Below are positions 1-13,772 of a stretch of DNA of 64,000 nucleotides, piece by piece. The position numbers and the translations under genes were made by a program. The notes beneath the pieces were generated by a model. That model made no database searches and had not been told where the DNA came from. It saw nothing but the letters and a program-made list of their open reading frames with translations. Positions within the stretch are counted from its first letter, which is position 1, and each line of letters opens with the position of its first letter. Source of the DNA: Actinacidiphila rubida (GTDB lineage: Bacteria > Actinomycetota > Actinomycetes > Streptomycetales > Streptomycetaceae). The DNA lies in NCBI RefSeq assembly GCF_900110255.1, contig NZ_FODD01000012.1, positions 124,001 to 188,000 on the forward strand. Direction: 5' to 3'.

Positions 1-1
1 C

Positions 2-5728
<5,727 letters not shown>

Positions 5729-5731
5729 GCC

Positions 5732-7024
5732 ATGAGTCAGGGTGTCATCGACGGTGTGGCGGCAGTGCAGCCACCGCCGACGCGCTGGGGGCTGTGGGCC
5801 GCCCGCGACTTCCGCCGGCTGTGGATCGGAGAGACGTCCAGCGGGCTGGGCACGGCCGTGGGCAACGTGTCGCTGGCGCTCGTCGCCGTCGTCGTTCTCG
5901 GTTCGAGCCCCGTCATGACGGGCGTGCTGACCGCTGCGGCCTGGGTGCCGTGGCTTCTCGTCGGGCTGCCGGCCGGTGCCTGGGTGGACCGCTGGCCCCG
6001 CCGCAGCGTGATGCTCGTGGGCGACGTGCTGCTGGCCGTACTGTTCGGGAGCATTCCCGTCGCCTACTGGGCGGGGGTCCTCGGCATCGGGCAGTTGGTG
6101 GCGGTGGCGCTGCTCGCGGGCACGGTGAAGGTGTTCTTCAGCACCGCCTACGGAGCCGTCCTGCCCTCGCTGGTCCGCTCCGAGGACCTGCTGGAGGCCA
6201 ACGTCAAGCTGCGCGCCGGCGAGTCGGCGGCGGAGGTGGCCGGACCGGGCGTGGCGGGCCTGCTCGTCCAGGCGGTCGGCGCGGTCACCGGCCTCCTCTT
6301 CGACGCCGTCACCTACCTGGTGTCGGCCCTCCTGCTGAGCGGGGTGCACCCGGACGAGCAGCCTCCGCCGGTCACCGAACGGCAGCCCGTCAGGAAGGAG
6401 ATCGCCGAGGGCGTCCGGTTCGTCGCCCGCGACCCCTATCTGCGCACGCTCGCCTGCTTCGGTGCCCTCGGCAATCTGGCCCTCAACGGTATCCAGGCGG
6501 TGCAGACCGTCTTCCTGTTCCGCACGGTGGGGCTCTCCCCCGGCGGGATCGGGGTGGTCTTCGCGGTGGTCAGTCTCGGCGGTCTCGCCGGGGCGGGCTG
6601 CGCGGGGCGCGTCGCCCGGCTGTTCGGCGCCGCCCGCGGCCTGCTGGTCTGCATGCTGGTGGTGGCACCGCTGATGTTCCTGGTACCGCTGGCCGGGATG
6701 GACGGAGTGCCGCTCGCGGTGAGCGTGGCCGCGTGGGGCCTGGCGGTCGCCGGAGTGGTCGCGGGCAATGTCCTGGCCGGCAGCTTCTTCCAGGGGTACT
6801 GCCCCCGTCGGATGCTCGGCAGGATCAGGGCCACCGCGTCCACGGTCAACTACAGCGCCATCCCGCTCGGCGCTCTCCTGGGCGGGTTCCTCGGTGCCGG
6901 CTTCGGCACCCGGACGGCCCTGTGGACCATGGCCGCCGTACTGCTCGGCGCCGGCGTCCTGCTGCTGGCGAGCCCGCTGCGGGGACAGCGTGACTTCCCC
7001 GCCGCCCCCCGGACCGACTCGTGA
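5732..7024 (+). CDS. MFS exporter of the NRPS locus
   Basis: This 430-residue major facilitator protein has about twelve hydrophobic segments and resembles the EntS/MFS_3 siderophore and peptide exporter group. A charged inter-helix loop after helix 2 reads WVDRWPRRSVM, the usual MFS motif A position. The ATG lies 3 nt after the NRPS stop, and its own stop overlaps the next GTG, so it is translationally coupled on both sides. In this place it most likely exports the NRPS product. The substrate cannot be read from sequence. Confidence 0.9.
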   Translation: MSQGVIDGVAAVQPPPTRWGLWAARDFRRLWIGETSSGLGTAVGNVSLALVAVVVLGSSPVMTGVLTAAAWVPWLLVGLPAGAWVDRWPRRSVMLVGDVLLAVLFGSIPVAYWAGVLGIGQLVAVALLAGTVKVFFSTAYGAVLPSLVRSEDLLEANVKLRAGESAAEVAGPGVAGLLVQAVGAVTGLLFDAVTYLVSALLLSGVHPDEQPPPVTERQPVRKEIAEGVRFVARDPYLRTLACFGALGNLALNGIQAVQTVFLFRTVGLSPGGIGVVFAVVSLGGLAGAGCAGRVARLFGAARGLLVCMLVVAPLMFLVPLAGMDGVPLAVSVAAWGLAVAGVVAGNVLAGSFFQGYCPRRMLGRIRATASTVNYSAIPLGALLGGFLGAGFGTRTALWTMAAVLLGAGVLLLASPLRGQRDFPAAPRTDS

Positions 7025-7566
7025 TCGGCATCCGGCCGTTGACGGCCGCGGACGCCCCGGCCCTCGCCGGTCTGTACCGCGAGAACCGCGAGCATCTGCG
7101 GGCCTGGGAGCCCGACGAGCCCGACGACTTCTACACCCCCGAAGGCCAGCGGGCGGCTGTCGAGACGACGCTGCGCGAGAGCCGGAGCGGCCGCCTGCTG
7201 GCCTGGCTCATCGTCGACGGCGACCGTCCGCTGGGCCGGGTGAACCTCAACCACATCACGATGGGACCGCTGCGCGCGGGCGAGATCGGCCTCTGGGTGG
7301 ACCAAGGCCACGTCGGCAGAGGGGTGGCCTCCCGGTCGCTGAGGAGCGTCCTCGGGATCGCCTTCGACGAACTCGGCCTGCACCGCCTCACCGCCTTCGT
7401 CCGCACGGACAACCTCGCGTCCCAGCACCTCTTCGAACGGATCGGTTTCCGCCGGTTCGGGCTGTCGGACGGACACGTGTACGTGAACGGCCGCTGGCGG
7501 GACGCGATCGGCTACCAGTGCCTCGCTCCCTGGCACGACGACGTCCTCCTGAGCCCCGAGTTCTGA
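7021..7566 (+). CDS. GNAT acetyltransferase, RimJ/RimL type
   Basis: The protein has 181 residues and the RimJ/RimL fold. It begins IGIRPLTAADAPALAGLY, has the acetyl-CoA binding stretch DQGHVGRGVASRSL and the C-terminal NLASQHLFERIGFRRFG typical of N-acetyltransferases. The GTG start at 7021 overlaps the MFS stop by four bases (GTGA), so it is co-translated with the exporter. In an NRPS operon it could acetylate the peptide as tailoring or as self-protection. The family also includes ribosomal protein acetylases, so the acceptor is open. Confidence 0.85.
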   Translation: MIGIRPLTAADAPALAGLYRENREHLRAWEPDEPDDFYTPEGQRAAVETTLRESRSGRLLAWLIVDGDRPLGRVNLNHITMGPLRAGEIGLWVDQGHVGRGVASRSLRSVLGIAFDELGLHRLTAFVRTDNLASQHLFERIGFRRFGLSDGHVYVNGRWRDAIGYQCLAPWHDDVLLSPEF

Positions 7567-7602
7567 ACCCGCCCGCGGACCGGGCCGCCGGCCGGCCTCA
7601 CC

Positions 7603-7652
7603 CCGCACCATGCGGATCCCCGCACCACGCGGATCCCCGCACCACGCGCAGT
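7603..7652. repeat. 17-bp tandem repeat between GNAT and guanidino-hydrolase genes
   Basis: Two adjacent 17-bp units (7603-7619 and 7620-7636) read CCGCACCATGCGGATCC and CCGCACCACGCGGATCC. A third, diverging unit follows from 7637, and another CGCGGATCC lies near 7667. The array fills most of the 149-bp gap before the next gene. Its role is unknown; it may simply be replication slippage in a leader. Confidence 0.7.
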
Positions 7653-7715
7653 TCCCCGTACCCACGCGCGGATCCCGCGCGCCGTCCCTCCGCCACGGAC
7701 CACCAGGAGTCCCCC

Positions 7716-8558
7716 ATGAACGCCACCGAGAATCCGACCCGGACCCCCCGCACCCCGCGGCACATGCGGCTGCTGATGTGCCCGCCGGAGCACTTCGACG
7801 TGACCTACTCCATCAACCCGTGGATGGACCCGGCCAAGCCCGTCGACACCGGCCTGGCCGTGACGCAGTGGCAGCAACTGGTCGCCGTCTACCGGGACCT
7901 CGGCCACACCGTCGAGCTGATCGAACCGCTGCCCGGCTGTCCGGACATGGTGTACGCGGCCAACGGCGCCACGGTCGTGGACGGCAGGGTGCTCGGAGCA
8001 CGGTTCCGCAACGGGCAGCGCGCCGCCGAAGGCCCCGCCTATCTGCGGTGGTTCCGCGACCAGGGCTACCGCGACACACGGGACCCGGTCGAGATCAACG
8101 AGGGCGAGGGGGACTTCCTGCTGGCCGGCCCGTACCTCCTGGCCGGCACCGGATTCCGCAGCGCCCGTGCGAGTCACGCCGAGGCCCAGGAGTTCTTCGG
8201 CCGGCCGGTCATCGGGCTCGAACTCGTCGACCCGCGCTTCTACCACCTGGACACCGCCCTGGCCGTCCTCGCGCCGGATCTGGTCGCGTACCACCCGGCC
8301 GCCTTCTCGGCCGGCAGCCGGGCCGTGCTGGAACGGCTCTTCCCCGAGGCGGTACTGGCGAGCCCTCAGGACGCGGACGTCTTCGGCCTGAACGCCATGA
8401 GCGACGGCCGCCACGTGGTGCTCCCGGAGGCGGCCACCGGCCTTGCCTCGCAGCTGGCCGAGCGGGGCTTCCAGCCGATCGGCGTGGACCTGTCCGAACT
8501 CCTCAAGGGCGGCGGCAGCGTGAAGTGCTGCACGCTCGAACTGCGCGACGCGCGGTAG
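7716..8558 (+). CDS. Dimethylargininase-like guanidino hydrolase (DDAH/amidinotransferase superfamily)
   Basis: This 280-residue protein begins at ATG 7716, 5 nt after AGGAGT. The open frame runs further upstream, but that part lies inside the MFS gene. It carries the DDAH signatures: an early substrate-loop MVYAANGATV, an acidic INEGEGDF, the catalytic His in RFYHLDTAL and the catalytic Cys in GGGSVKCCTLEL. The family hydrolyses (methyl)arginine to citrulline, or transfers amidino groups, through a Cys thiouronium intermediate. Streptomyces usually also have a housekeeping copy. Lying between NRPS-locus genes, this one may supply or modify an Arg-derived building block, which is inference. 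A strong hairpin follows its stop. Confidence 0.85.
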   Translation: MNATENPTRTPRTPRHMRLLMCPPEHFDVTYSINPWMDPAKPVDTGLAVTQWQQLVAVYRDLGHTVELIEPLPGCPDMVYAANGATVVDGRVLGARFRNGQRAAEGPAYLRWFRDQGYRDTRDPVEINEGEGDFLLAGPYLLAGTGFRSARASHAEAQEFFGRPVIGLELVDPRFYHLDTALAVLAPDLVAYHPAAFSAGSRAVLERLFPEAVLASPQDADVFGLNAMSDGRHVVLPEAATGLASQLAERGFQPIGVDLSELLKGGGSVKCCTLELRDAR

Positions 8559-8562
8559 TCCG

Positions 8563-8603
8563 CCCCGTGGGGACGTCGCCGCGCGGCGCCCGTCCCCACG
8601 GGG
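8563..8603 (+). terminator. Hairpin terminator after the guanidino-hydrolase gene
   Basis: A perfect 13-bp inverted repeat (CCCCGTGGGGACG at 8563-8575, complement at 8591-8603) starts 4 nt after the stop codon. The loop itself contains the palindrome CGCCGCGCGGCG. There is no T-tract, which is normal for high-GC actinomycete terminators. It may only partly stop transcription, because the PPTase gene follows in the same direction. Confidence 0.7.
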
Positions 8604-8667
8604 AACGGCGACCGGCCGGTCCACCGCACCGCACCGTCCCGACCATCGACCAGGAGGGCAGGCGGCC

Positions 8668-9528
8668 ATGCCGCACGACAGCGAACACCTCCCGCCGCCG
8701 GAGAACGGCCCGGGTATCCGTCCACGGCCTTCCCCGGGCGAGGTCGCCGTGTGGCTGCTGACGGCCACCGCGCGCGAGGTCGAGGCGGGCGACAGGCTGA
8801 GCGGTGTCCTCAGCGACGTGGAGCAGCAGCGCAGGGACTCGCTCGCCCGTGCCGCCGACCGCCGGCTGTACGTCCTCGCGCACGTCGGGCTGCGGGTCGT
8901 GCTCGGCGACTATCTCGGCCTCGCCCCCGAGCAGGTGGAGCTGCGCCGCGCGCCGTGCCCGCTCTGCGGCGAACCACACGGCCGGCCCGAGGTGGCGGCC
9001 GCCCCGCCCCTCCACTTCTCCCTCTCCCACTCGGGGACGGCGGCGCTGTACGCGGTGGCGGCCGCCCCGGTGGGCGCCGACATCGAGTCCGCCGGGAACC
9101 TCTCCGCCACCGACTGGGAGACCCTGCCGGTGCTGCACCCTGCCGAACGTGCGGCGGTCGGCCGCCTGCCGCCGGCCGACCGGCGCACCGCGCTCCTCCA
9201 CTGCTGGGTCCACAAGGAGGCCTATCTCAAGGGCCTCGGTACCGGCCTCGGCGTCGACCCCATGTCAGTCCTGGTGGGCCTCGGATCCGCCTTCGCCTCG
9301 CCGTCCCACCCGCGCCCACCGGGCTGGGGCCTGGCCTCGGTTCCCTCGCCCCGCGGCTACGCGGGCGCCGTGGCCCTCCAGGGCGCCACGGACCCGGTGG
9401 TCGTCCCCCACCGCCTCTCACTGGCCGACCACGCCACCGTTCCACCCCCGCCACGTGATCGGTGCTCCCGCCCCGAACTCCGCCCTGAACTCCGCTCCGA
9501 ACTCCGCTCCGAACTCCCCCTGGGATGA
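8668..9528 (+). CDS. 4'-phosphopantetheinyl transferase, Sfp type
   Basis: The 286-residue product activates carrier domains by transferring phosphopantetheine from CoA to the PCP/ACP serine. It shows the Sfp-family motifs: HFSLSHSG, the Mg-binding VGADIES and the WVHKEAYLKGLGTGL block with the catalytic Glu and Lys. ATG 8668 follows AGGAGGG by 9 nt. Likely clients are the two PCPs upstream, and possibly the ACP at 27.3 kb. The C-terminus ends in a short repetitive tail (RPELRSELRSEL) encoded by imperfect GAACTCCGCTCC repeats, outside the catalytic fold. Confidence 0.92.
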   Translation: MPHDSEHLPPPENGPGIRPRPSPGEVAVWLLTATAREVEAGDRLSGVLSDVEQQRRDSLARAADRRLYVLAHVGLRVVLGDYLGLAPEQVELRRAPCPLCGEPHGRPEVAAAPPLHFSLSHSGTAALYAVAAAPVGADIESAGNLSATDWETLPVLHPAERAAVGRLPPADRRTALLHCWVHKEAYLKGLGTGLGVDPMSVLVGLGSAFASPSHPRPPGWGLASVPSPRGYAGAVALQGATDPVVVPHRLSLADHATVPPPPRDRCSRPELRPELRSELRSELPLG

Positions 9529-9576
9529 CGACCCCACGGTCCCGTGCCGGTCCAGGCACGGGACCGTGGGGTCGTC
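9527..9576. terminator. Perfect 22-bp bidirectional hairpin terminator
   Basis: The arms at 9527-9548 and 9555-9576 are exact complements around a 6-nt loop (GGTCCA). The left arm begins inside the TGA of the PPTase gene. The structure lies between two convergent genes (stops at 9528 and 9674), so it probably ends transcription from both sides and marks the right border of the NRPS locus. Confidence 0.85.
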
Positions 9577-9673
9577 CGCCCTGGTCCCTTCGCCGGCGTC
9601 GACGGCTTCCCTCGCGCCCATGCGCCCACCGGGCCGGGCCGGTGGGCGCATGGGGCGGGGAGGCGGACCGCGG

Positions 9674-10990
9674 CTACGCGAGCAGTTCCCTGGCGTAGAG
9701 GTCGGCGGCCGCCTCGAACCGCAGGACGGCGTGCGAGGCGATGGCGTGCACGTCCCGCCAGCAGCGCTGGACGGTGCTGGTCGCGTCGCAGATGTGTGGC
9801 CCGCCGGACCGGATCAGCCGTTCCACGGCCGTGACCAGCAGGTCCACCGCGACGGCGGCGTCCCGGTGGTTGCGCGCGACGGCCAGTGCGGTCACGGGGT
9901 CGGCGTCGGCCCTGCGCGCCGCGGCCGTCAGCAGCAGCTCCGCCGCTTCGATCTCGGCGGAGCTGCGGCCCAGGGCCGCACTGAGCGAACCGGTGAGCGG
10001 CGCTTTCGCGGCCGCCCAGTCCGTCCAGGAGCGCAGCGCCGTCCGCGCCGCGCCGAGCGCGGGCGCGCACAGGACCAGGCCGCCGACGAGCAGTGCGGGC
10101 GCGGTGTGGCAGCGCGGCCCTGCCGTGCCCTCGCCCGACGTCCCGGCGGCGTCGAAGCGGACCGCGTCCGCTGCGGCGCCCGCGGTCCGTGCGCCTGACG
10201 CCACGTCCGCGAAGTCGAACGAGCGGTGAGCCGGTACCACGGTCGGTGCGAGTGTCACGGTGTCGCTGCCGGTGCCGCGCAGGCCGGAGCTGTCCCAGGT
10301 GGCCGTCACCTCGACGGCCGCGGTGGGCACCGCGAACACCCGCGCCGCGTCCGGCGCGCCGTCCCGCCCCGGTGGCATCCCGGCCCGCGTCCCCGGCTCC
10401 GGCTGGCGCGCCGGCCCGGGGTCCACCGTGGCCGCGAGCAGCACCCACGCCGAGTTCCCGACGGCACTGACGCACTCCCAGCGGCCGCTGAGCGACCAGT
10501 GCGAGCCGTGACGCACCGCCCGGGCTCCGCGCGGCACCAGGCCGGCGGCGATCCGGGTGTCCGGGGAGGCGGTCCACACCTCGCGCCGGCCCTCCTCGGG
10601 CAGCAGCGCGGCGTACCGTCCGTGCGTCGCCCACAGTGCGGCGCACCAGCCGGCCGACGAGCAGTTCTCGGCCAGCTCCGCCACGGCGTGCAGCAGCGAG
10701 GTGAAGTCGCCCTGGTGTCCGCCGTGTCCGCGGGGCACGAAGTAGGCGGGAAAGCCGGCCCGGGTCACCGCCGTCACGGTCTCCGGGGCGAGTCCCGGGT
10801 CCCGGTCGGCGGCGGCCGCGTGCCGGGCCGCCGTCGACCCGGCGGCGCGCAGCCGCTCGGCCCGCGGCCATGCCGTACGCGACGCGGGGGCCGTGGTGAA
10901 GGCCGCTGTCGCCGCGGCGGAGGGCGGCGTGGCCGCGAGGGCGGTGAACGTCGGCGCGGTCGCCGGGACGGTGGGGGTCGTCCGGGTCAC
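9674..10990 (-). CDS. Acyl-CoA dehydrogenase-like flavoprotein of the signalling cassette
   Basis: The 438-residue product resembles the acyl-CoA dehydrogenase/oxidase superfamily, including its flavin-dependent monooxygenase (group D) branch. It has an N-terminal helical part (GFPAYFVPRGHGG), a central beta domain with WECVSAVGNSAWVL, and a C-terminal helical bundle with HICDATSTVQRCWRDVHAIASH. I chose GTG 10990 because it overlaps the AfsA stop by four bases (GTGA); the longer open frame lies inside the AfsA gene. Acyl-CoA oxidase-like genes accompany AfsA homologues in several gamma-butyrolactone and avenolide loci. It probably oxidises the acyl chain of the signal. No general-base Glu could be assigned by eye. 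Confidence 0.75.
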   Translation of the reverse strand: MTRTTPTVPATAPTFTALAATPPSAAATAAFTTAPASRTAWPRAERLRAAGSTAARHAAAADRDPGLAPETVTAVTRAGFPAYFVPRGHGGHQGDFTSLLHAVAELAENCSSAGWCAALWATHGRYAALLPEEGRREVWTASPDTRIAAGLVPRGARAVRHGSHWSLSGRWECVSAVGNSAWVLLAATVDPGPARQPEPGTRAGMPPGRDGAPDAARVFAVPTAAVEVTATWDSSGLRGTGSDTVTLAPTVVPAHRSFDFADVASGARTAGAAADAVRFDAAGTSGEGTAGPRCHTAPALLVGGLVLCAPALGAARTALRSWTDWAAAKAPLTGSLSAALGRSSAEIEAAELLLTAAARRADADPVTALAVARNHRDAAVAVDLLVTAVERLIRSGGPHICDATSTVQRCWRDVHAIASHAVLRFEAAADLYARELLA

Positions 10991-12099
10991 CGTCGGCCCC
11001 GCTGGCTCGGGATGAGCGGACGCGTGCCCCCGGGCTTCGGCTCCACTCGCTCCACCCGCTCCACCCGCGGTCCCGGTTCCGGCGGTTCCGGTGGTCCGGC
11101 GGGTCTCGACCAGACCGTCGTGCCGACCGCGAACGGTCTGCCGCCCTGGTGGATGCTGACCCGCAGCCGGCGCAGCGACGCGCTGCCGGTCGGTTCCGCG
11201 GCCTCCTCCACCACGAGCCGGGCCGGCTGGTCGAGTTCGCCGAAGGCCAGACACTGGACCCGCGAGGAGACCAGGGCGAGCGGGGAGTCCCACAGGCCCT
11301 CGTTGACCACCAGGTAGCCCAACTGCCGGAATCCCTCCAGGGCCACCATGACCGGGACGTGGTCGCTGGGGTGGTCGAAGTAGATCGCGTGGTTCGTGTC
11401 GACCCGCAGCAGCCAGTCGAGGTCCACCGGGTCCCGTTCGAGCACCATGTCCTTGGTGCGCAGCCTGCCGACGGCGGCAGGGGTCACCTGGCGCGGCACC
11501 CAGGGGACGCCCACGGTGTCACCATCGGGCACGGTGCGGCCGCGCGCGTCCTTGTGGCGTAACAGCGCGTACATCCGGTCGTCGACCGCGACGCCGCTGA
11601 TCATGCCGCTGCCGCACACCCGGCCGCCGACGCTGAGCACGACGTCGAGCCGCATCCCGTAACGGCGGGGCGGGCGGCTGCCGTGCCAGGTCCACCGCGC
11701 GTCCAGGACGACGTTCAGCGGGGTGGCGCCGACGTTCAGCGGCGCGGTGTCGTCCAGGGAGAAGTCGAGGGCGTCGCCGATGAAGTGGTGGGTCAGCGGG
11801 ACCGCCAGGTAGGTGTGCGCCAGGTAGACGAACATCTGGCGGATGGTCTCGGCGAAGAGCAGCGGGTCCGCGCGGCCGGCCGCGTCGGGGTGGTAGAGAG
11901 CGTGGTCGCGCGGCCATTGCGCGGCGACGAGGAACGTCGTGTCGTCCAGCCGGGCGCTGTCGGTGAGCAGGACCTCGGCGACGGAGGCGCGGTGCACCAG
12001 GTTCCTGGGCACCGGTTGCATGAAGGCGAGCCGGTGCCCGGCGTGGGCGAGCGGCTCGGGTGTGGCGTCTGTCGAGGGTGGCGCGTCCGTACTCTGCAT
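10987..12099 (-). CDS. afsA: AfsA/ScbA-family autoregulator synthase
   Basis: This 370-residue protein belongs to the A-factor synthase family, which has two hotdog repeats. Repeat 1 contains FLVAAQWPRDHALYHP and PLLFAETIRQMFVYLAHT. Repeat 2 contains LLRVDTNHAIYFDHPSDHVP followed by a similar Glu-containing helix (VMVALEGFRQLGYL). The family joins a beta-ketoacyl thioester to dihydroxyacetone phosphate, the first step to gamma-butyrolactones, furans and butenolides. ATG 12099 is preferred over the adjoining GTG because GGGGG lies 6 nt upstream. It is divergent from the receptor gene across an 18-bp palindrome and coupled to the flavoprotein downstream, the usual synthase-receptor arrangement. 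Confidence 0.9.
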   Translation of the reverse strand: MQSTDAPPSTDATPEPLAHAGHRLAFMQPVPRNLVHRASVAEVLLTDSARLDDTTFLVAAQWPRDHALYHPDAAGRADPLLFAETIRQMFVYLAHTYLAVPLTHHFIGDALDFSLDDTAPLNVGATPLNVVLDARWTWHGSRPPRRYGMRLDVVLSVGGRVCGSGMISGVAVDDRMYALLRHKDARGRTVPDGDTVGVPWVPRQVTPAAVGRLRTKDMVLERDPVDLDWLLRVDTNHAIYFDHPSDHVPVMVALEGFRQLGYLVVNEGLWDSPLALVSSRVQCLAFGELDQPARLVVEEAAEPTGSASLRRLRVSIHQGGRPFAVGTTVWSRPAGPPEPPEPGPRVERVERVEPKPGGTRPLIPSQRGRR

Positions 12100-12174
12100 C
12101 ACAATCCCCCTTGTGATCTGATGGTGCGCGAACGAGCGCGATCCCGGGGGGTAGCCCTCCGGGGGTCTCTAAAG

Positions 12175-12192
12175 ATACCTTCATGAAGGTAT
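12175..12192. promoter_or_regulatory. ARE/MARE-type autoregulator receptor operator
   Basis: ATACCTTCATGAAGGTAT is a perfect 18-bp palindrome in the gap between the divergent synthase and receptor genes. It resembles the operators bound by ArpA-family receptors (ARE; MARE in the methylenomycin system). Position and symmetry suggest repression of both genes until the signal accumulates. A 16/18 copy occurs at 31295. Confidence 0.85.
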
Positions 12193-12260
12193 TATGGGGA
12201 AGAGCCTCCCACCAGCCAGGCTCCGACAGCGCGCGCAGCACCTGTACGAAGGGATGGGGC

Positions 12261-12884
12261 ATGAGGCAGGAAACCCGTCACACACCCGCGGCCGGCGACC
12301 TCAAACAGGAGCGGGCCATCCGTACTCGTGCCCTGATCCTGGACGCGGCGGCCGAGACGTTCGCCAACAAGGGCTACCCCGACACGACCATGCTCGACGT
12401 GGCGCAGCTGACCGGCGCCACCAAGGGAGCGATCTACTTCCACTTCGCGAACAAGAACGCTCTGGCCGCCGCGGTGGCCGACGAGTTCTACACACGGCTG
12501 TCCGTTCTCTCCGAGGAGGTCGAGGGGATGGGCCTGCCGCCGTGCGCCGCGGTGGCCGAGCTGCTGCTGCGCACCGGTGCGCTGTTCCGCGACAACAAGA
12601 TCGCTCAGGCCGGTGCGCGGCTGCAGTTGGAGCACTCGCTGATCGAAGTGCCGCTGCCGACGCCCTTCGTGGGTTTCCTGACGTTCATCTCCCGCCTGCT
12701 GCACTTCGCGGAGGCCGACGGCGACCTGCCGGAAGGCGCGGACCCCGACGTGCTCTCACGCGTCCTGGTGTCGGCCTTCTTCGGCGCCCAGCACATGTCC
12801 TGGGTGCTCAACGACCGCCAGGACGTGGTGGACCGGGTACAGGAGATCCTCGGGGCGGTCCTGCCCACGACGGCGTCGGCCTGA
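12261..12884 (+). CDS. TetR-family autoregulator receptor (ArpA/ScbR type)
   Basis: The 207-residue protein has an N-terminal helix-turn-helix near residues 15-65 (ILDAAAETFANKGYPDTTM, TGATKGAIYFHFANK), where the KGAIYFHF block is characteristic of gamma-butyrolactone receptors. A ligand domain follows with HMSWVLNDRQDVVDRV near the end. ATG 12261 follows GAAGGGA by about 6 nt; the open frame extends to 12183, but that stretch covers the operator. The protein should bind the 12175 palindrome, and probably the one at 31295, and release DNA when the cognate lactone or furan binds. Confidence 0.9.
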   Translation: MRQETRHTPAAGDLKQERAIRTRALILDAAAETFANKGYPDTTMLDVAQLTGATKGAIYFHFANKNALAAAVADEFYTRLSVLSEEVEGMGLPPCAAVAELLLRTGALFRDNKIAQAGARLQLEHSLIEVPLPTPFVGFLTFISRLLHFAEADGDLPEGADPDVLSRVLVSAFFGAQHMSWVLNDRQDVVDRVQEILGAVLPTTASA

Positions 12885-12919
12885 CGGGCGCCAGGGCCGG
12901 CAACGTCGGCCGCCGCCGG

Positions 12920-12962
12920 ACGGGCGGCGGGCGGTGGTGGCCGCCCTCCGGGCGCCGCCCGT
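12920..12962. terminator. Hairpin between convergent receptor and HAD genes
   Basis: Ten-bp arms ACGGGCGGCG (12920-12929) and CGCCGCCCGT (12953-12962) enclose a smaller GGCGG/CCGCC stem. It fills the 77-bp gap between the receptor stop and the HAD gene stop, so it can serve both strands. Confidence 0.6.
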
Positions 12963-13657
12963 CAGCGCCGGCCGTGTCGTGCGGCGGACGCGTCCAGGCC
13001 CGGCAGGGTCCGGCCGCCGGCCCGGGCCACGTGGGCGCGCAGGACCGGGTCGGCGCCGACCGCCACCGGATGGCCGACGGCTCGCAGGAGTTCGAGGTCG
13101 GAGGAGTGGTCGCCGTAGGCGTGGCAGCCGGCCAGGTCGATGCCGCGGGCGGCGGCCCAGGCCGCCGCCGCCTCGGCCTTGGCAGCGCCGATCATCGGCC
13201 GCCGCACCTCCCCGGTGAGCCGCCCCTCGCGCACTACCACCGGCGTGCCCAGCACCGCGGTGGCGCCCAGGTGTTCGGCGACCGGATCCAGACACGGGAA
13301 GAAGGAGCCGGAGACGAGTACGGTCGCGTCCCCCGACTCCTGGTGGCGGCGCAACGCCTGCGTTCCCGGCCCGTGGTAGAAGCCGCCGGCCCGCCGCTGC
13401 TCCAGGTACCAGGCCCGTCCCTGCGCGGCGAGTTCGGCGGCCGAGGCGCCCGCGTACAGGGTGTAGTAGGCCCGGTTCGCCTCCTCCCGCGTCGCCCCGC
13501 GGTCCTTCAGTGCCTGGATCGCACGGTACGCCCCCTCGTAGTCGGCGGGCGGCCGGCCGGCCGCCGCCAGGTGGAAGCGCAGGAATCCGAACATGGTCTT
13601 CTGGGCCACCAGCGTCTCGTCGACGTCGAAGAAGGCGGCGCGGCTGACCGGAGTCAT
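12962..13657 (-). CDS. HAD-IB family phosphatase
   Basis: The 231-residue protein has the HAD motifs in order: FFDVDETL (nucleophile Asp and acid Asp), VLVSGSF (motif II Ser), the Lys of GAAKAEAA, and YGDHSSDLELL (acidic motif IV). ATG 13657 follows GAGGAGA. HAD phosphatases occur beside AfsA homologues, for example MmfP in the methylenomycin furan cassette, where a phosphorylated intermediate made from dihydroxyacetone phosphate must be dephosphorylated. Next to the receptor and AfsA genes, that role is the best guess. A SerB-like or general HAD-IB activity is the alternative. Confidence 0.88.
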   Translation of the reverse strand: MTPVSRAAFFDVDETLVAQKTMFGFLRFHLAAAGRPPADYEGAYRAIQALKDRGATREEANRAYYTLYAGASAAELAAQGRAWYLEQRRAGGFYHGPGTQALRRHQESGDATVLVSGSFFPCLDPVAEHLGATAVLGTPVVVREGRLTGEVRRPMIGAAKAEAAAAWAAARGIDLAGCHAYGDHSSDLELLRAVGHPVAVGADPVLRAHVARAGGRTLPGLDASAARHGRR

Positions 13658-13772
13658 GGGTCTCCTCGCGGGGGGATACGGGACAGCAAGCAGGACGGGC
13701 GACCGGGCGGTGCGCGGAGGGCCTGACGTTACGTGAGAAGCACGGACCGCGCGGCGTCCGCCGGAAGGATCG

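Noticed and set aside
6768..7715. N-terminal extension of the guanidino-hydrolase frame
   Set aside because: It covers the MFS and GNAT genes and has no homology-like motifs. ATG 7716 has a proper ribosome site.
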